64,000 bases of DNA from Streptomyces stelliscabiei (GTDB taxonomy: Bacteria; Actinomycetota; Actinomycetes; Streptomycetales; Streptomycetaceae), in contig NZ_JADBGF010000001.1 of the NCBI RefSeq assembly GCF_014873495.1, positions 4,774,001 to 4,838,000 on the forward strand, read 5' to 3'. The notes below the pieces were generated by a model that saw only the letters and a program-made list of their open reading frames with translations, searched no databases and had not been told where the DNA came from. This document shows, piece by piece, positions 41,316 through 50,900 of the stretch (position 1 is its first letter; each line of letters begins with the position of its first letter). The position numbers and the translations under genes were made by a program.

Positions 41316-41464
41316 GCGAAACCTCATCCCCAACAGGCATGCAGGGCGCCGTTGGAGTTTTCTACGAACAGAAGTGGTCAGACAGAAACCGTTTCAGTAT
41401 GAACATATAATTCAGCTCCCGCCATCTCCGCGCGTAGACCCATCCGCCTCGTAAGCTGTGCCCC
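41316..41464. promoter_or_regulatory. Divergent promoter region, purine permease and DUF2530 gene
   Basis: AT-richer stretch. GAAAC-C-GTTTC (41385-41395) is a short inverted repeat next to cagtatgaacatataattc, which can provide the leftward -10. taagct (41452-41457), a TAnnnT hexamer, ends seven bases before the ATG of the DUF2530 gene, so that gene is probably leaderless. Confidence 0.55.
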
Positions 41465-41875
41465 ATGGCCGCGTTTTTCTCGGGATCCCCCAAGCACGAG
41501 GCACCGGAGCCCCTGGAGGGGCCCATCGTGCCGACCATCATCGGCGGCACGATCCTGTGGCTCGTCCTCTTCGTCGTCCAGCTCCCCTTCTACGGCTGGT
41601 ACGCGGACCACGGACACACCTGGTGGATCTGGACCTGCCTCGCCGGCGGCGGCCTGGGGTTCATCGGCATCTACTACGTCCGCCGACGGGACGCGGCGAT
41701 CAAGCGGGACGCGGCGGAGAAGGCGGCCACCGAGGCGAAGGCCGCCGACCACGCGAAAGCCGGGGCCGAAGGGGCAGGGACCGAAGGGGCAGGGACCGAA
41801 GAGGCGGCAGCCGCAGGGGCGGCAACGGAAGAAACCGAGGCCGGCGACGTGACCGCGCGGCCCGCCGGCAACTGA
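41465..41875 (+). CDS. DUF2530 membrane protein
   Basis: 136 residues. Two membrane segments (VPTIIGGTILWLVLFVVQLP, then WWIWTCLAGGGLGFIGIYYV) and a long charged Ala/Glu/Lys tail (about 80-136). EAPEPLEGPIVPTIIGGTILW at the start is the DUF2530 hallmark as I recall it. Function unknown; neighbours an NCS2 permease in several actinobacteria (recollection). The tail contains repeats of AGTEGAG type. Confidence 0.8.
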   Translation: MAAFFSGSPKHEAPEPLEGPIVPTIIGGTILWLVLFVVQLPFYGWYADHGHTWWIWTCLAGGGLGFIGIYYVRRRDAAIKRDAAEKAATEAKAADHAKAGAEGAGTEGAGTEEAAAAGAATEETEAGDVTARPAGN

Positions 41876-42024
41876 GCCCGCCCGACGGTTTCGGCCCTCG
41901 CCGCCACCGCACCACAGGCGGTGTACGACCCCGGCATCACGGCGCGGCCCGCCCCTCCTCCCCAGGTCGGATCTTTGCCGCACTCGGCGGGTGAACCCCC
42001 AAATCCGCACGTACCGTCGAATGC

Positions 42025-44427
42025 ATGACGCACATCGACGCGGGTACCGAACTCGATCCTGTGCACCCCACGCCCGTCCCGGCCCGCCCGGGGCGGGCGC
42101 GCGGTCTGACGGCCGCCGAGGTGGCCGGGCGGGTCGCCCGCGGCGAGGTGAACGACGTACCCGTGCGGAGCAGCCGCTCCCTGGTGGACATCGTCCGCGC
42201 GAACGTCTTCACCCGGTTCAACGCGATCATCGGCGTCCTGTGGGTCGTCATGCTGTTCGTCGCCCCCATCCAGGACAGCCTGTTCGGCTTCGTGATCCTG
42301 GCCAACACGGGCATCGGCATCGTCCAGGAGTGGCGGGCGAAGAAGACCCTCGACTCCCTCGCGGTGATCGGCGAGGCGAAACCCACGGTCCGGCGGGACG
42401 GGGTCGCGGCCCCGGTCGGCACCTCCGACATCGTCCTCGGGGACCTCATCGAGATCGGCCCCGGCGACAAGATCGTCGTGGACGGCGAGTGCGTCGAGAC
42501 CGACGGTCTGGAGATCGACGAGTCGCTGCTCACCGGCGAGGCCGACCCGGTCGTCAAACACCCCGGTGACCAGGTGATGTCGGGCAGCTTCGTGGTCGCC
42601 GGCGGCGGCGCCTTCACCGCGACGAAGGTGGGGCGGGAGGCCTACGCGGCCCAGCTGGCGGAGGAGGCGAGCCGCTTCACCCTGGTCCACTCCGAACTGC
42701 GCTCCGGCATCTCCACCATCCTCAAGTACGTCACCTGGATGATGGTCCCGACCGCGATCGGCCTGATCGTCAGCCAGCTGATCGTGAAGGAGAACGACTT
42801 CAAGGACTCCGTCGCCCGCACGGTCGGCGGCATCGTCCCGATGGTCCCCGAGGGTCTGGTGCTGCTGACGTCGGTCGCCTTCGCGATCGGGGTGATCCGT
42901 CTGGGCCGCAAGCAGTGCCTGGTGCAGGAACTGCCCGCCATCGAGGGCCTGGCCCGCGTCGACACCGTCTGCCTCGACAAGACCGGCACCCTCACCGAGG
43001 GCGGCATGGACGTCACCGAACTCCGTCCCCTGGGCGGCGCCGACGAGGCGTACGTACGCGAGGTCCTCGGCGCGCTCGGTGCGTCCGACCCCCGCCCGAA
43101 CGCCTCCCTCCAGGCCGTCATCGACGCCTACCCGGACAGCGACGGCTGGCGCTGCACCGAGTCCCTGCCCTTCTCCTCGGCCCGCAAGTACAGCGGCGCG
43201 TCCTTCGGCGAGAGCGACGGCGAGTCCAGCACCTGGCTGCTCGGCGCCCCCGACGTCCTGCTCCCCGACGACGACCCGGCCCTCACCGACACCGACCGGC
43301 TCAACGAGCAGGGGCTACGGGTCCTGCTGCTCGCCCGGGTCACCCGCGCACTCGACGACCCCGAGGTCGCCCGGGACGCCCGCCCCACCGCCCTCGTCGT
43401 CCTCGAACAGCGGCTGCGCCCCGACGCCGCCGACACCCTGCGCTACTTCGAGGAGCAGGACGTACGGGCCAAGGTCATCTCCGGCGACAACGCGGTGTCG
43501 GTCGGCGCGGTGGCCGGAAAGCTGGGCCTGACCGGCGCGGTCGTCGACGCCCGCCGGCTCCCCGGCGAGCGCGACGGCATGGCGGACGCCCTCGACTCCG
43601 GCACGGTCTTCGGCCGGGTCACCCCGCAGCAGAAGCGGGACATGGTCGGCGCCCTGCAGTCCCACGGCCACACGGTCGCGATGACCGGCGACGGCGTGAA
43701 CGACGTACTGGCCCTCAAGGACGCCGACATCGGTGTGGCGATGGGCTCGGGCTCGGAGGCGACCAGGGCCGTCGCCCAGATCGTGCTGCTCGACAACAGC
43801 TTCGCCACGCTGCCGTCGGTCGTCGCGGAGGGCCGCCGGGTCATCGGCAACATCACGCGGGTGGCGACCCTGTTCCTCGTCAAGACGGTGTACTCGGTGC
43901 TCCTCGCCGTCCTGGTGGTCTGCTGGCAGGTGGAGTACCCCTTCCTCCCCCGCCATCTGACCCTGCTCTCGACCCTGACGATCGGCATCCCGGCGTTCTT
44001 CCTCGCCTTGGCCCCCAACAGAGAGCGCGCGCGACCCCACTTCGTGCGGCGCGTGATGCGGCACTCGATCCCGGGCGGCGTGCTGGCGGCCGTCGCCACC
44101 TTCGTCACCTATCTGCTCGCCCGCCACCACTACGCGGGCGAGGGCGCGTTGGAGGCGGAGACCAGCGCGGCCACCCTCACGCTCTTCCTGATCTCCATGT
44201 GGGTGCTGGCCATCGTCGCCCGCCCGTACACCTGGTGGCGCGTGGGCCTGGTGGCCGCGATGGGCGGCTGCTTCCTGCTGGTCCTCGTCGTGCCGTCGCT
44301 CCAGGACTTCTTCGCCCTGCGGCTGGTGGGGACGACCATGCCGTGGATCGCGGTCGCCGTCGCGGCCCTGGCCTCGGCCGCACTGGAGTTCCTGTGGAGG
44401 TGGGTGGACCGCCGCTTCCCGGCGTAG
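42025..44427 (+). CDS. P-type cation ATPase, CtpE-like
   Basis: 800 residues. Actuator LLTGEADP, TM4 motif VPMVPEGLVLLTS, phosphorylation site DKTGTLTEGG (Asp about 318), nucleotide-binding ARKYSGASF, hinge MTGDGVNDVLALKDADIG, and about ten membrane helices. The short N terminus without metal-binding domain, PEGL in TM4 and the overall length match mycobacterial CtpE, described as a calcium uptake ATPase. The substrate here is inferred only from that likeness. taccgt (42011-42016) ends eight bases before the ATG, suggesting a leaderless message. Single gene. Confidence 0.9.
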   Translation: MTHIDAGTELDPVHPTPVPARPGRARGLTAAEVAGRVARGEVNDVPVRSSRSLVDIVRANVFTRFNAIIGVLWVVMLFVAPIQDSLFGFVILANTGIGIVQEWRAKKTLDSLAVIGEAKPTVRRDGVAAPVGTSDIVLGDLIEIGPGDKIVVDGECVETDGLEIDESLLTGEADPVVKHPGDQVMSGSFVVAGGGAFTATKVGREAYAAQLAEEASRFTLVHSELRSGISTILKYVTWMMVPTAIGLIVSQLIVKENDFKDSVARTVGGIVPMVPEGLVLLTSVAFAIGVIRLGRKQCLVQELPAIEGLARVDTVCLDKTGTLTEGGMDVTELRPLGGADEAYVREVLGALGASDPRPNASLQAVIDAYPDSDGWRCTESLPFSSARKYSGASFGESDGESSTWLLGAPDVLLPDDDPALTDTDRLNEQGLRVLLLARVTRALDDPEVARDARPTALVVLEQRLRPDAADTLRYFEEQDVRAKVISGDNAVSVGAVAGKLGLTGAVVDARRLPGERDGMADALDSGTVFGRVTPQQKRDMVGALQSHGHTVAMTGDGVNDVLALKDADIGVAMGSGSEATRAVAQIVLLDNSFATLPSVVAEGRRVIGNITRVATLFLVKTVYSVLLAVLVVCWQVEYPFLPRHLTLLSTLTIGIPAFFLALAPNRERARPHFVRRVMRHSIPGGVLAAVATFVTYLLARHHYAGEGALEAETSAATLTLFLISMWVLAIVARPYTWWRVGLVAAMGGCFLLVLVVPSLQDFFALRLVGTTMPWIAVAVAALASAALEFLWRWVDRRFPA

Positions 44428-44567
44428 GGCACCCGGCCGCTACCGCTCCGGAAACCGGACGCCTCCGGCCGGCGTCCTCGCCTGCGACCGGCCTCGCCGA
44501 GGCCGCGCCGTCGCGTCACCGGCATCGAGCGGCACCGGGAGGCGGCGCAGGGAGGGAGCAGCAGCGC

Positions 44568-45122
44568 ATGAACCCGTATCAGCCGGTGGAGTTCCACGCC
44601 CCGTGCGGACATCAGATCTCGGCTCCGGCCGACCGGGTCGGGCAGGACGTCCGCTGCCCGCACTGCCACCAGGTGGTCCGGGTCCCGTCGCCCGACGTGC
44701 CGTACGCCTCGCCGGTGCCCCTGCCCGCCGGTGCCACCGAGCCGGTGGCGCTGACCGCGTTCTACGTCACCGCGCTGGTCGGCGGCATCCTCGGTGCCGG
44801 TCTCGTCTATCTGGTCATGTTCGACGAGTTCTCGGAGACCGAGCTGGTCTCGATCACACCGCTGTGGTTCTTCCCCATCGTCCTCGGCCTGTACGGCTTC
44901 GCCTCCCAGCGGCTGTTGCGCCGCATCGCCACGGGCCGTGCCAGAGACCTCAGGGAGGCCGCCGGCATGTCGATCGACGTGGCCGGTCACTGGGCGGCCC
45001 TGGTCCTCTTCCCGTTCCTGGTGCTGAGGTGGCGCAGTTCCCTGCTGGTGTCGCTGGCGGCGGCGCTGTTCTGGGCCGTGCTGCTGTGGCTGTTCTTCGC
45101 GCTGCTCTTCCCCAGCCTCTGA
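44568..45122 (+). CDS. Zinc-ribbon membrane protein of unknown function
   Basis: 184 residues. The N terminus carries a zinc-ribbon: FHAPCGHQISAPADRVGQDV with CPHCHQVV, as in zinc-ribbon domains seen in bacterial cytosolic leaders of membrane proteins. Then about four hydrophobic helices (VTALVGGILGAGLVYLVMF, LWFFPIVLGLYGFAS, HWAALVLFPFLVL, LVSLAAALFWAVLLWLFFALL). GGGAGGGAG precedes the ATG. I do not recognise a family. Confidence 0.75.
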   Translation: MNPYQPVEFHAPCGHQISAPADRVGQDVRCPHCHQVVRVPSPDVPYASPVPLPAGATEPVALTAFYVTALVGGILGAGLVYLVMFDEFSETELVSITPLWFFPIVLGLYGFASQRLLRRIATGRARDLREAAGMSIDVAGHWAALVLFPFLVLRWRSSLLVSLAAALFWAVLLWLFFALLFPSL

Positions 45123-45159
45123 CAGCACGGCCCACCCCCTGTCATGTCACCGCGCGGGC

Positions 45160-46008
45160 CTACGTCACGTCGACGTAGTCGCCCGTCGCGCTGACCGGCG
45201 CCGTCGTGGTCACCCCGGCGTAGCTGAAGCGCCAGTAACCGTCGTACGTGGCGGTGCCGGTGGCCTTCACATGGCCGGAGGCGTCCGAGTAGACCGTTTT
45301 GACCGTGGTGTACGTGCTGCTGCCCGCCTTGCGGAACTGGAGCTTGACCGGCTGCTCGGCGAAGGCCGTGTAGGTGTGGCTCTGCCAGTCGGCGCGGGTG
45401 AGGCTGCCCGTCGCGGTGACCGTCCTGCCCTTCTTGACCGGCTCCGGCCCGGCGTTGACGGTGAGCTTCGCGATCCGCCGCACGAGGGTGGAGGCCAGTC
45501 CGCCCTGCTCCTTGTAGCCGATCTTGCTGTAGTCGGGCTTGTCGTTCGACGGGTCCTGGCCGTTGAACGCGATGGCGTCGGCGCCCGCCTTCCAGGTCCC
45601 TGCCTGCGAGTTGCGCAGGTCGCCGTCGCCCGGACGGATGTCGATGGTGCCCGTGCAGCTCGCCGTCGTCGTGGTGGCGACCTTGCAGGTGGCGAAGTCG
45701 TCACCGAACAGCTGCGGGGTGTCCTCGTCGCCGAAGGCGCCGTGGTAGAGGAACGGCTCCGCGAAGAAGTCCTTCGCGGTGATGTCGACGCCGGAACCGT
45801 GGGTCAGCGTGAACGACACCGCGGTGGAGACCTTGCCGCCGATGCCGACCTTGAGGGACGGGGCGACCTTGAAGTTCGAGAAGCCGACGTTCAGCGTGTA
45901 GGGCTGACCGCTCGTCGCCGTCGTGCCGGCCGCGTGCGCGGCCGGCATCCCGAGGGCGGAAAAGGCCAGGGCGCCGGCGACGGCGGCCACAGTGGCTCTT
46001 GTGCGCAT
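45160..46008 (-). CDS. Secreted protein with C-terminal Ig-like domain (paralogue 1)
   Basis: 282 residues. Signal peptide MRTRATVAAVAGALAFSALG to HAAG. N-terminal half: a cysteine pair (ATCKV and ASCTGTI) and acidic strands. C-terminal half begins AGPEPVKKGRTVTATGSLTR and ends WRFSYAGVTTTAPVSATGDY, a beta-sandwich like those of bacterial surface or extracellular proteins. It has the same order as the paralogue encoded at 46266-47054. No catalytic motif. ATG 46008 with GGGGAA ahead. Confidence 0.78.
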   Translation of the reverse strand: MRTRATVAAVAGALAFSALGMPAAHAAGTTATSGQPYTLNVGFSNFKVAPSLKVGIGGKVSTAVSFTLTHGSGVDITAKDFFAEPFLYHGAFGDEDTPQLFGDDFATCKVATTTTASCTGTIDIRPGDGDLRNSQAGTWKAGADAIAFNGQDPSNDKPDYSKIGYKEQGGLASTLVRRIAKLTVNAGPEPVKKGRTVTATGSLTRADWQSHTYTAFAEQPVKLQFRKAGSSTYTTVKTVYSDASGHVKATGTATYDGYWRFSYAGVTTTAPVSATGDYVDVT

Positions 46009-46265
46009 GTGTTCCCCAAGTGGAGAAAGAGTGATCCAGGGCCTTGTGACCCGGACGATCTGAACACGCGTTCCCTCAACCGAATGCGCCCCCGGCGCGG
46101 ATTTGGCCCGGCCATGCGGACTCTTGGAAGACGTATACGGAACGCTTGGTCCCGCTCTTACGGCCGCCTACGGACTCTTACGGAAGTCGCAGTCACTCCT
46201 TACGAAAAAGGGCGCCGGTCCGGGAGGTCCCGGAGCCGACGCCCCATCTCCTGCTACTGCCGCGC
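46009..46265. promoter_or_regulatory. Spacer between the two paralogues
   Basis: No gene. The right-hand part is a terminator for the upstream paralogue (46210-46244). The left-hand part shows short direct repeats of ctcttacgg and gactcttggaag/gactcttacggaag (46117-46192) that may be a protein-binding array in the promoter of the downstream paralogue. Confidence 0.5.
46203..46244 (-). terminator. Rho-independent terminator of secreted protein 2
   Basis: In the minus direction GGGCGTCGGCTCCGGG pairs with CCCGGACCGGCGCCC around ACCT, then CTTTTTCG: a GC-rich stem with a real U-tract, unusual for this genome. It ends the gene at 46266-47054. Confidence 0.85.
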
Positions 46266-47054
46266 CTACTTCACGTCGATGGCGTCGGCCGCCGAGGTCA
46301 CGGCCGCCGTGCCCGAGCTGCCCGCGAAGACGTAGCGGTAGGAGCCGTCGGCGGACGCCTTGACGGTGGTCTTCAGGGCGCCCGTGGTGGACGTCTTGAC
46401 CGTCTTGACGTCCGTGTAGGTGGACGTGCCCGCCTTCTTGAACTGCAGCTTCACGGACTGGCCGCCGTACGCCGGGAACTTCTCGGTGTCCCAGTTGGCA
46501 CGGGTCAGCTTGCTCGTGACCGTGATGGTCTTGCCCTTCTTGACGGGCTCGGGAGAGGCGTTGGCGCCGGTGAGCTTCGTCTGGCGCTGGATCTTGAAGG
46601 TCTTGGCCGGGTCCTTCTCGACGTAGTCGAAGTCATTGGCCGCGGCGAGCGCCCAGACCTTCCAGGTGCCGGCGACCGAGTTGATCAGGTTCGACTGCGT
46701 CTCGACGGTGAAGCTGGCCTTGCAGGACGCCGTGGTGGCGCTCACCTTCGTGCAGGTGGCGCGGCTGTCGGAGTTGCCGTTGGCCACGGCGCCGCTGTCG
46801 GCGGTGTCCAGGTTCGCGCCGTGGTAGAGGACCACGGTGACGTCCTTGAGGCTGATGCCCGAGTCGTCCGAGGCGTTGAAGGAGACCGTGAAGGTCTTCT
46901 TGCCGGAGCCGACGACGACCGGCTTGCCGCCGTTGACGACGACGTCGGAGAGGGTCGTGTCCCCGTCGGTCGGAGCGGCCTGCGCGGCCGGGGCGATGAA
47001 AGCGGTCAGAGCCAGGGCGCCGGTGACGGCACCCACGATCGCACGCTTGTGCAA
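46266..47054 (-). CDS. Secreted protein with C-terminal Ig-like domain (paralogue 2)
   Basis: 262 residues from TTG 47054 (MHKRAIVGAVTGALALTAFI; signal peptide ends at AAQA). GTG 47066 would add four residues, but the GGGGAA upstream of TTG matches the position of that in the paralogue. N half carries cysteines (RATCTKV, ASCKASF) and FNASDDSGISLKDVTVVLYH. C half: SPEPVKKGKTITVTSKLTRA, then GQSVKLQFKKAGTSTYTDVK and a closing RYVFAGSSGTAAVTSAADAI. About 40 to 50 per cent alike to paralogue 1 by eye in the C half. Function unknown. Confidence 0.78.
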   Translation of the reverse strand: MHKRAIVGAVTGALALTAFIAPAAQAAPTDGDTTLSDVVVNGGKPVVVGSGKKTFTVSFNASDDSGISLKDVTVVLYHGANLDTADSGAVANGNSDSRATCTKVSATTASCKASFTVETQSNLINSVAGTWKVWALAAANDFDYVEKDPAKTFKIQRQTKLTGANASPEPVKKGKTITVTSKLTRANWDTEKFPAYGGQSVKLQFKKAGTSTYTDVKTVKTSTTGALKTTVKASADGSYRYVFAGSSGTAAVTSAADAIDVK

Positions 47055-47066
47055 GATATTCCCCAC

Positions 47067-47330
47067 GTGGAAGGGGGCTCACGGACGGTTCCGTCGCGCG
47101 AGACCCGGTTCAGGTCTGTCGAGCCGGCGGGGGCTCCGGACGTCGTGTGACTCCCGGGGCTCCTGAGAAAGCCGTCGGCTCGTGTGATCAGATCCACGAG
47201 GATGGCGAATGGTTGTACGAGTTTTTGTGATTCCGGTGAAGATGTTGCCCAGATCACAACCAGCTTCGCTCACGACCCGTCACAAGCCGACGCGATCCGT
47301 CAGATCTCGGCACAACCCGCCGGACGCCGC
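47067..47330. promoter_or_regulatory. Upstream region of secreted protein 2
   Basis: No gene; relatively AT-rich. GTGATCAGATCCAC (47184-47197) resembles a Streptomyces Crp site (GTG N6 GN CAC), with one mismatch. tgtgattccggtgaa and ccagatcacaacc (47227-47263) make further TGTGA/TCACA half sites. They would lie upstream of the minus-strand secreted gene. Confidence 0.4.
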
Positions 47331-47876
47331 TCAGACGCGCTCCAGCGGGCGATGCGGCCCGGCAGGCAGCTCGACGTCGATCGCGTCGCCGGGACGCACG
47401 GCTCCCCCGTGCCGGACGATCCCCATGATCCCGGACTTGAAGGTGAACTCGCCGGTCGTGGCGTCGAGTTCGAAGACCTCCTTCAGCAGCCCCTTCCGGA
47501 ACGTGTTGATCTGGTCGCACGGGTTACGCAGCCCCGTGACCTCCACGACCGCCTCGTCACCGAGGCGCAGCAGCGCACCCGTGGGCAGGCCCAGCAGATC
47601 GATCCCCCGGGTGGAGACGTTCTCGCCGAGCTGCCCGGCCGCGACGGTGAACCCCTTCGCGGCCAGCTCGTCGAACAGCTCCTCGTGGATGAGGTGCACC
47701 TGCCGCAGATTGGGCGCGTCCGGCTCGTAGGTCATACGGAACCGGTGCTTGACGGTCGTCCCCGCGTGGACGTCGCCCTCGACGCCCAGACCGGCGAGCA
47801 GCGTGATGCTCGCCCGGTTCGGCTTGCTGAAGGAGTACGTCCCGTTCGCGCTCACTGCCGTGACCCGCGCCGTCAT
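47331..47876 (-). CDS. MOSC domain protein
   Basis: 181 residues. MOSC pattern: FSKPNRASITLLAGLGVEGDVHAG, RQVHLIHEELFDEL, GQLGENVSTRGIDLLGLPTG, LRNPCDQINTFRKGL with the single conserved Cys, and HGGAVRPGDAI. MOSC domains bind molybdenum or act in sulfur transfer; stand-alone forms (YiiM-like) reduce N-hydroxylated compounds. Followed closely by nothing in the same transcript; 49 bases separate it from the sacsin-like gene upstream. Confidence 0.9.
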   Translation of the reverse strand: MTARVTAVSANGTYSFSKPNRASITLLAGLGVEGDVHAGTTVKHRFRMTYEPDAPNLRQVHLIHEELFDELAAKGFTVAAGQLGENVSTRGIDLLGLPTGALLRLGDEAVVEVTGLRNPCDQINTFRKGLLKEVFELDATTGEFTFKSGIMGIVRHGGAVRPGDAIDVELPAGPHRPLERV

Positions 47877-47925
47877 CGTCTGTCCACCTCTCGCCTCGGT
47901 CGAAAAACCCTCGGTCGAATCACCC

Positions 47926-50900
47926 TCAGTCGAACCAGCGGTCCCGTGCCAGCTCCGCCGTCCTGGACGGGTCTTCGAGCAGGGCGGCCACCTCGAAGCG
48001 GCGCGGCCACTGGCCCGCCGCCCAGGCGAGCCCGGCGGCGACGCCTTCCAGGGTGGCGGCGTGCAGGACGCCGTCGCGGGTGCGGCGCCAGTCCAGCTCG
48101 ACGCCGTCGACGACCAGCTCCTCGTGCTCGACGTACGACCCGGGGGTGGCCGGGCCGAGCAGCATCCGTACCGCTTCCGGAACGTCGTGCTCCGCGCCCT
48201 GGGAGTCCACCTCCCCGGTGACCGACTCGCTGAGCCGCCGCACCTGGAACAGCTCGGCCAACTCCCCGGCCCGTGACGGCCGTACGGGCAGCAGGGGCAT
48301 CCCGGCGGTGAAGGGCAGCAGGTCGGGGGAGTCGACGACGACGGCGTCGGCCGCGTCCACGACGGTCACCTCGCCGTCCACCACCGCGCGCAACTCGTCG
48401 GGCAGGGTCACCTGTTCCGGGTCGAGGTCGGCCAGGGCGCCGTACAGGCCGTGGAGTTGGGCGGCGGAGACGGGGAGGTCCGGGTCGGCCAGCCGGTCCA
48501 GCAGTTCGGCGGCGCCGCCCGGCTCGTCCAGCAGCGCGGCCACCGAGGTGCGCACGCCCAGCGCCCGCAGGACCTGCTCGTCGTCGAAGCCGGTGGCGTC
48601 GGCCTCGTCGTACAGGCCGCGCAGCAGCGGGTCTCCGCCGGCCGCGAGGAGGCCGGCGGGGCGGCGGCCGTCGAGGACCGGGTGCCCGCGCAGCCACCAG
48701 GCGGTGTAGGGGCGTACGACCTCGTGCGTGCCGTCGGGGAGCAGGATGCGGACCGGCTGGACGAGGGCGTCGCGCAGCGGGGGCCGGGCGAGCAGGGCGA
48801 GCGCCTCCGGCCAGCGGTCCTCGTCGACGAGGTCCAGGTCGCGCACGGCCACGATCTCCGTCGCGACCGGCGGCACGGGGCTGTCCGGGAAGCGGTCGAG
48901 GATGTCCTCGGACCAGACGTCCACCGCGTCGAGCAGCCCGGCGTCGTCCGGCTCGGCGAAGTCCCCGTCGCGCGGCTCCAGTTCGTCGGGGTCGAGGACG
49001 ACGTCGGTGGCCCGGACGAGGGCGAAGGTGGCGAGGACTCCGCAGGCGGCCAGGGGCTGTTCGCCCCAGCGGTCGGCCAGTTCGGCGTCCACGAGGGCGA
49101 GTTCGTCCTCGCGCATGACCCGGGCGAAGGGGCTGCCGGGGAGGACGAGTTCACCGGCGGGGGCCAGTTCGCCGTCCTCGTCGGGCAGGGCGAGGGCGCC
49201 GAGCCAGGGTTCGTCGCCGGGGTCGAGCGCGGCGTCACGCACCAGGGCGAGGACGAGGTCGGCGAGTTCGTCGGCGTCCGGCCGGCCGTCCTCCTCGTCC
49301 CAGACGCCGCCCTCGTCGTCCAGCGACGCGGCGACGGCGGCCCGGACCTGCGGGGTGGTGAGCACGGCGCGCGGGGTCGCGGGCAGGGCGCCCAGCTTCT
49401 CCAGCAGCGGATGCGCGGCGTCCGGGTGGGCGACCTTCAGGCCGAGGCGGGCGAGGGTGTCGGGGCGGGCCGCCTGCGGGCCGTCGGGGGCGGGGAGGAG
49501 GATCTGCCGCGGCCCGATGGTGGTCCGCCCGTCCGCGAGCGGGACGGGAAGGCCCGACAGGCGGTCCGGGTCGACACCGGCGAGGCTGTCGTAGAGCCGC
49601 CGCCACCAGTCGGGCGCCTTCTCCAGGCCCGCGAGCCGGTCGATGACGTCCCCCAGCGGCAGGCGCGCGACGCCCAGCGCGCGCAGCTCAGCGCGCCGTT
49701 CGAGCCCGGCGGGCAGCAGGCTGGGCAGGACGTCGGCGAGCACCCGTACGGTCTCGGCGCCGGCGCCCTCGACGACTTCGGCGTCACGGGGGCGCAGGGC
49801 GGCGGGCAGGTCGTCCAGCTCGTCGTCGGGCTCGGGCGTCACCGCACGCGGCAGGAACGCGGTGCGCGGCAGCCGCTCCAGGATCGCCTGGCGCAGCGCC
49901 CCGTCCAGCTCGCCCTTGCCCAGCGGGCCGGGCACCAGGTCGATGATCCCCTCGCCCACCGGCTCCCAGGCGGCCAGCAGCGCGGCGTACGCGTCCGCCG
50001 CGCGCTGCACGAGGAAGTCGGTGAGCGGGCCGGGCGCCGCGCGCCGCCGGGTCGTGTCCAGGGGGAAGGAGGCGATGAGCAGCGCGGGCACGCCGAGGGC
50101 CTCGTCGCTGGGGGTGGGCGCGTGCACGACGGCGCTGGTGCGCGGGCGGACCGGTGCGCCGTCGGGCCCGGTCGGCACGGCCCAGGTGACGGACCAGTGC
50201 GGGCGCAGCCGCTCCTCGACGGGCCGGTCGGCCAGCAGCACGGCATCGAGCGCCCCGTGCTCGGCGACGGTGCGCCAGCGCGTGACCCCGTCCCGTGAGT
50301 CCTCGACGACGACGTGCGCCCCCTCCACGCTCCGCCGCATCGTCCGCACCTCGTCGGCGCCGATCTCGATGACGACCTCGTCGAGGCCGGGCAGGGCGAG
50401 GAGCAGCGCGTCGTCGACCGCGTGCAGCAGCCGCTCGGCCAGATCGGCGGCGGCGGTGTCGCGCAGCGGCAGGATGACCACGGTGTCGTACGACTCCGGA
50501 GCGGTCCCCTCGGCCGCGAACGGCAGCCGCAGCAACGGCACATGCCCGTCCCGGCGGCGGATCTCGTCCCCGAGTCCGGGGCTGTGCCGGGCGGTGTCGG
50601 CGGCGAGCAGCCGCGCCTCGGCGAGCGACCAGCGGATACCGCCGTGCCGCCCGATGACGGCGGGTTCGTCGGTGACCGCGAGCACGGCGGCGAAACCCAC
50701 ACCGAACCGGCCGACGGCACCGTCATGAGAGTCCTGGCTGTCCCGTTTCGCGGACGCGCGGAGCGTGGACAGCGACTCGACGCCGCCCGCGTCGAGGGGC
50801 GCGCCGGTGTTGGCGGCGACGAGGACGCCGTCCCGCAGCGTCAGCCGCAGCCGGCCCGGCACCTTGGCGCGCGCGGCGGCGTCGGCGGCGTTCTGCGCCA

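Noticed and set aside
41316..41464. Possible purine riboswitch ahead of the NCS2 permease
   Set aside because: The conserved purine-aptamer core (TATA stem, three-way junction sequences) could not be recognised on the minus strand.
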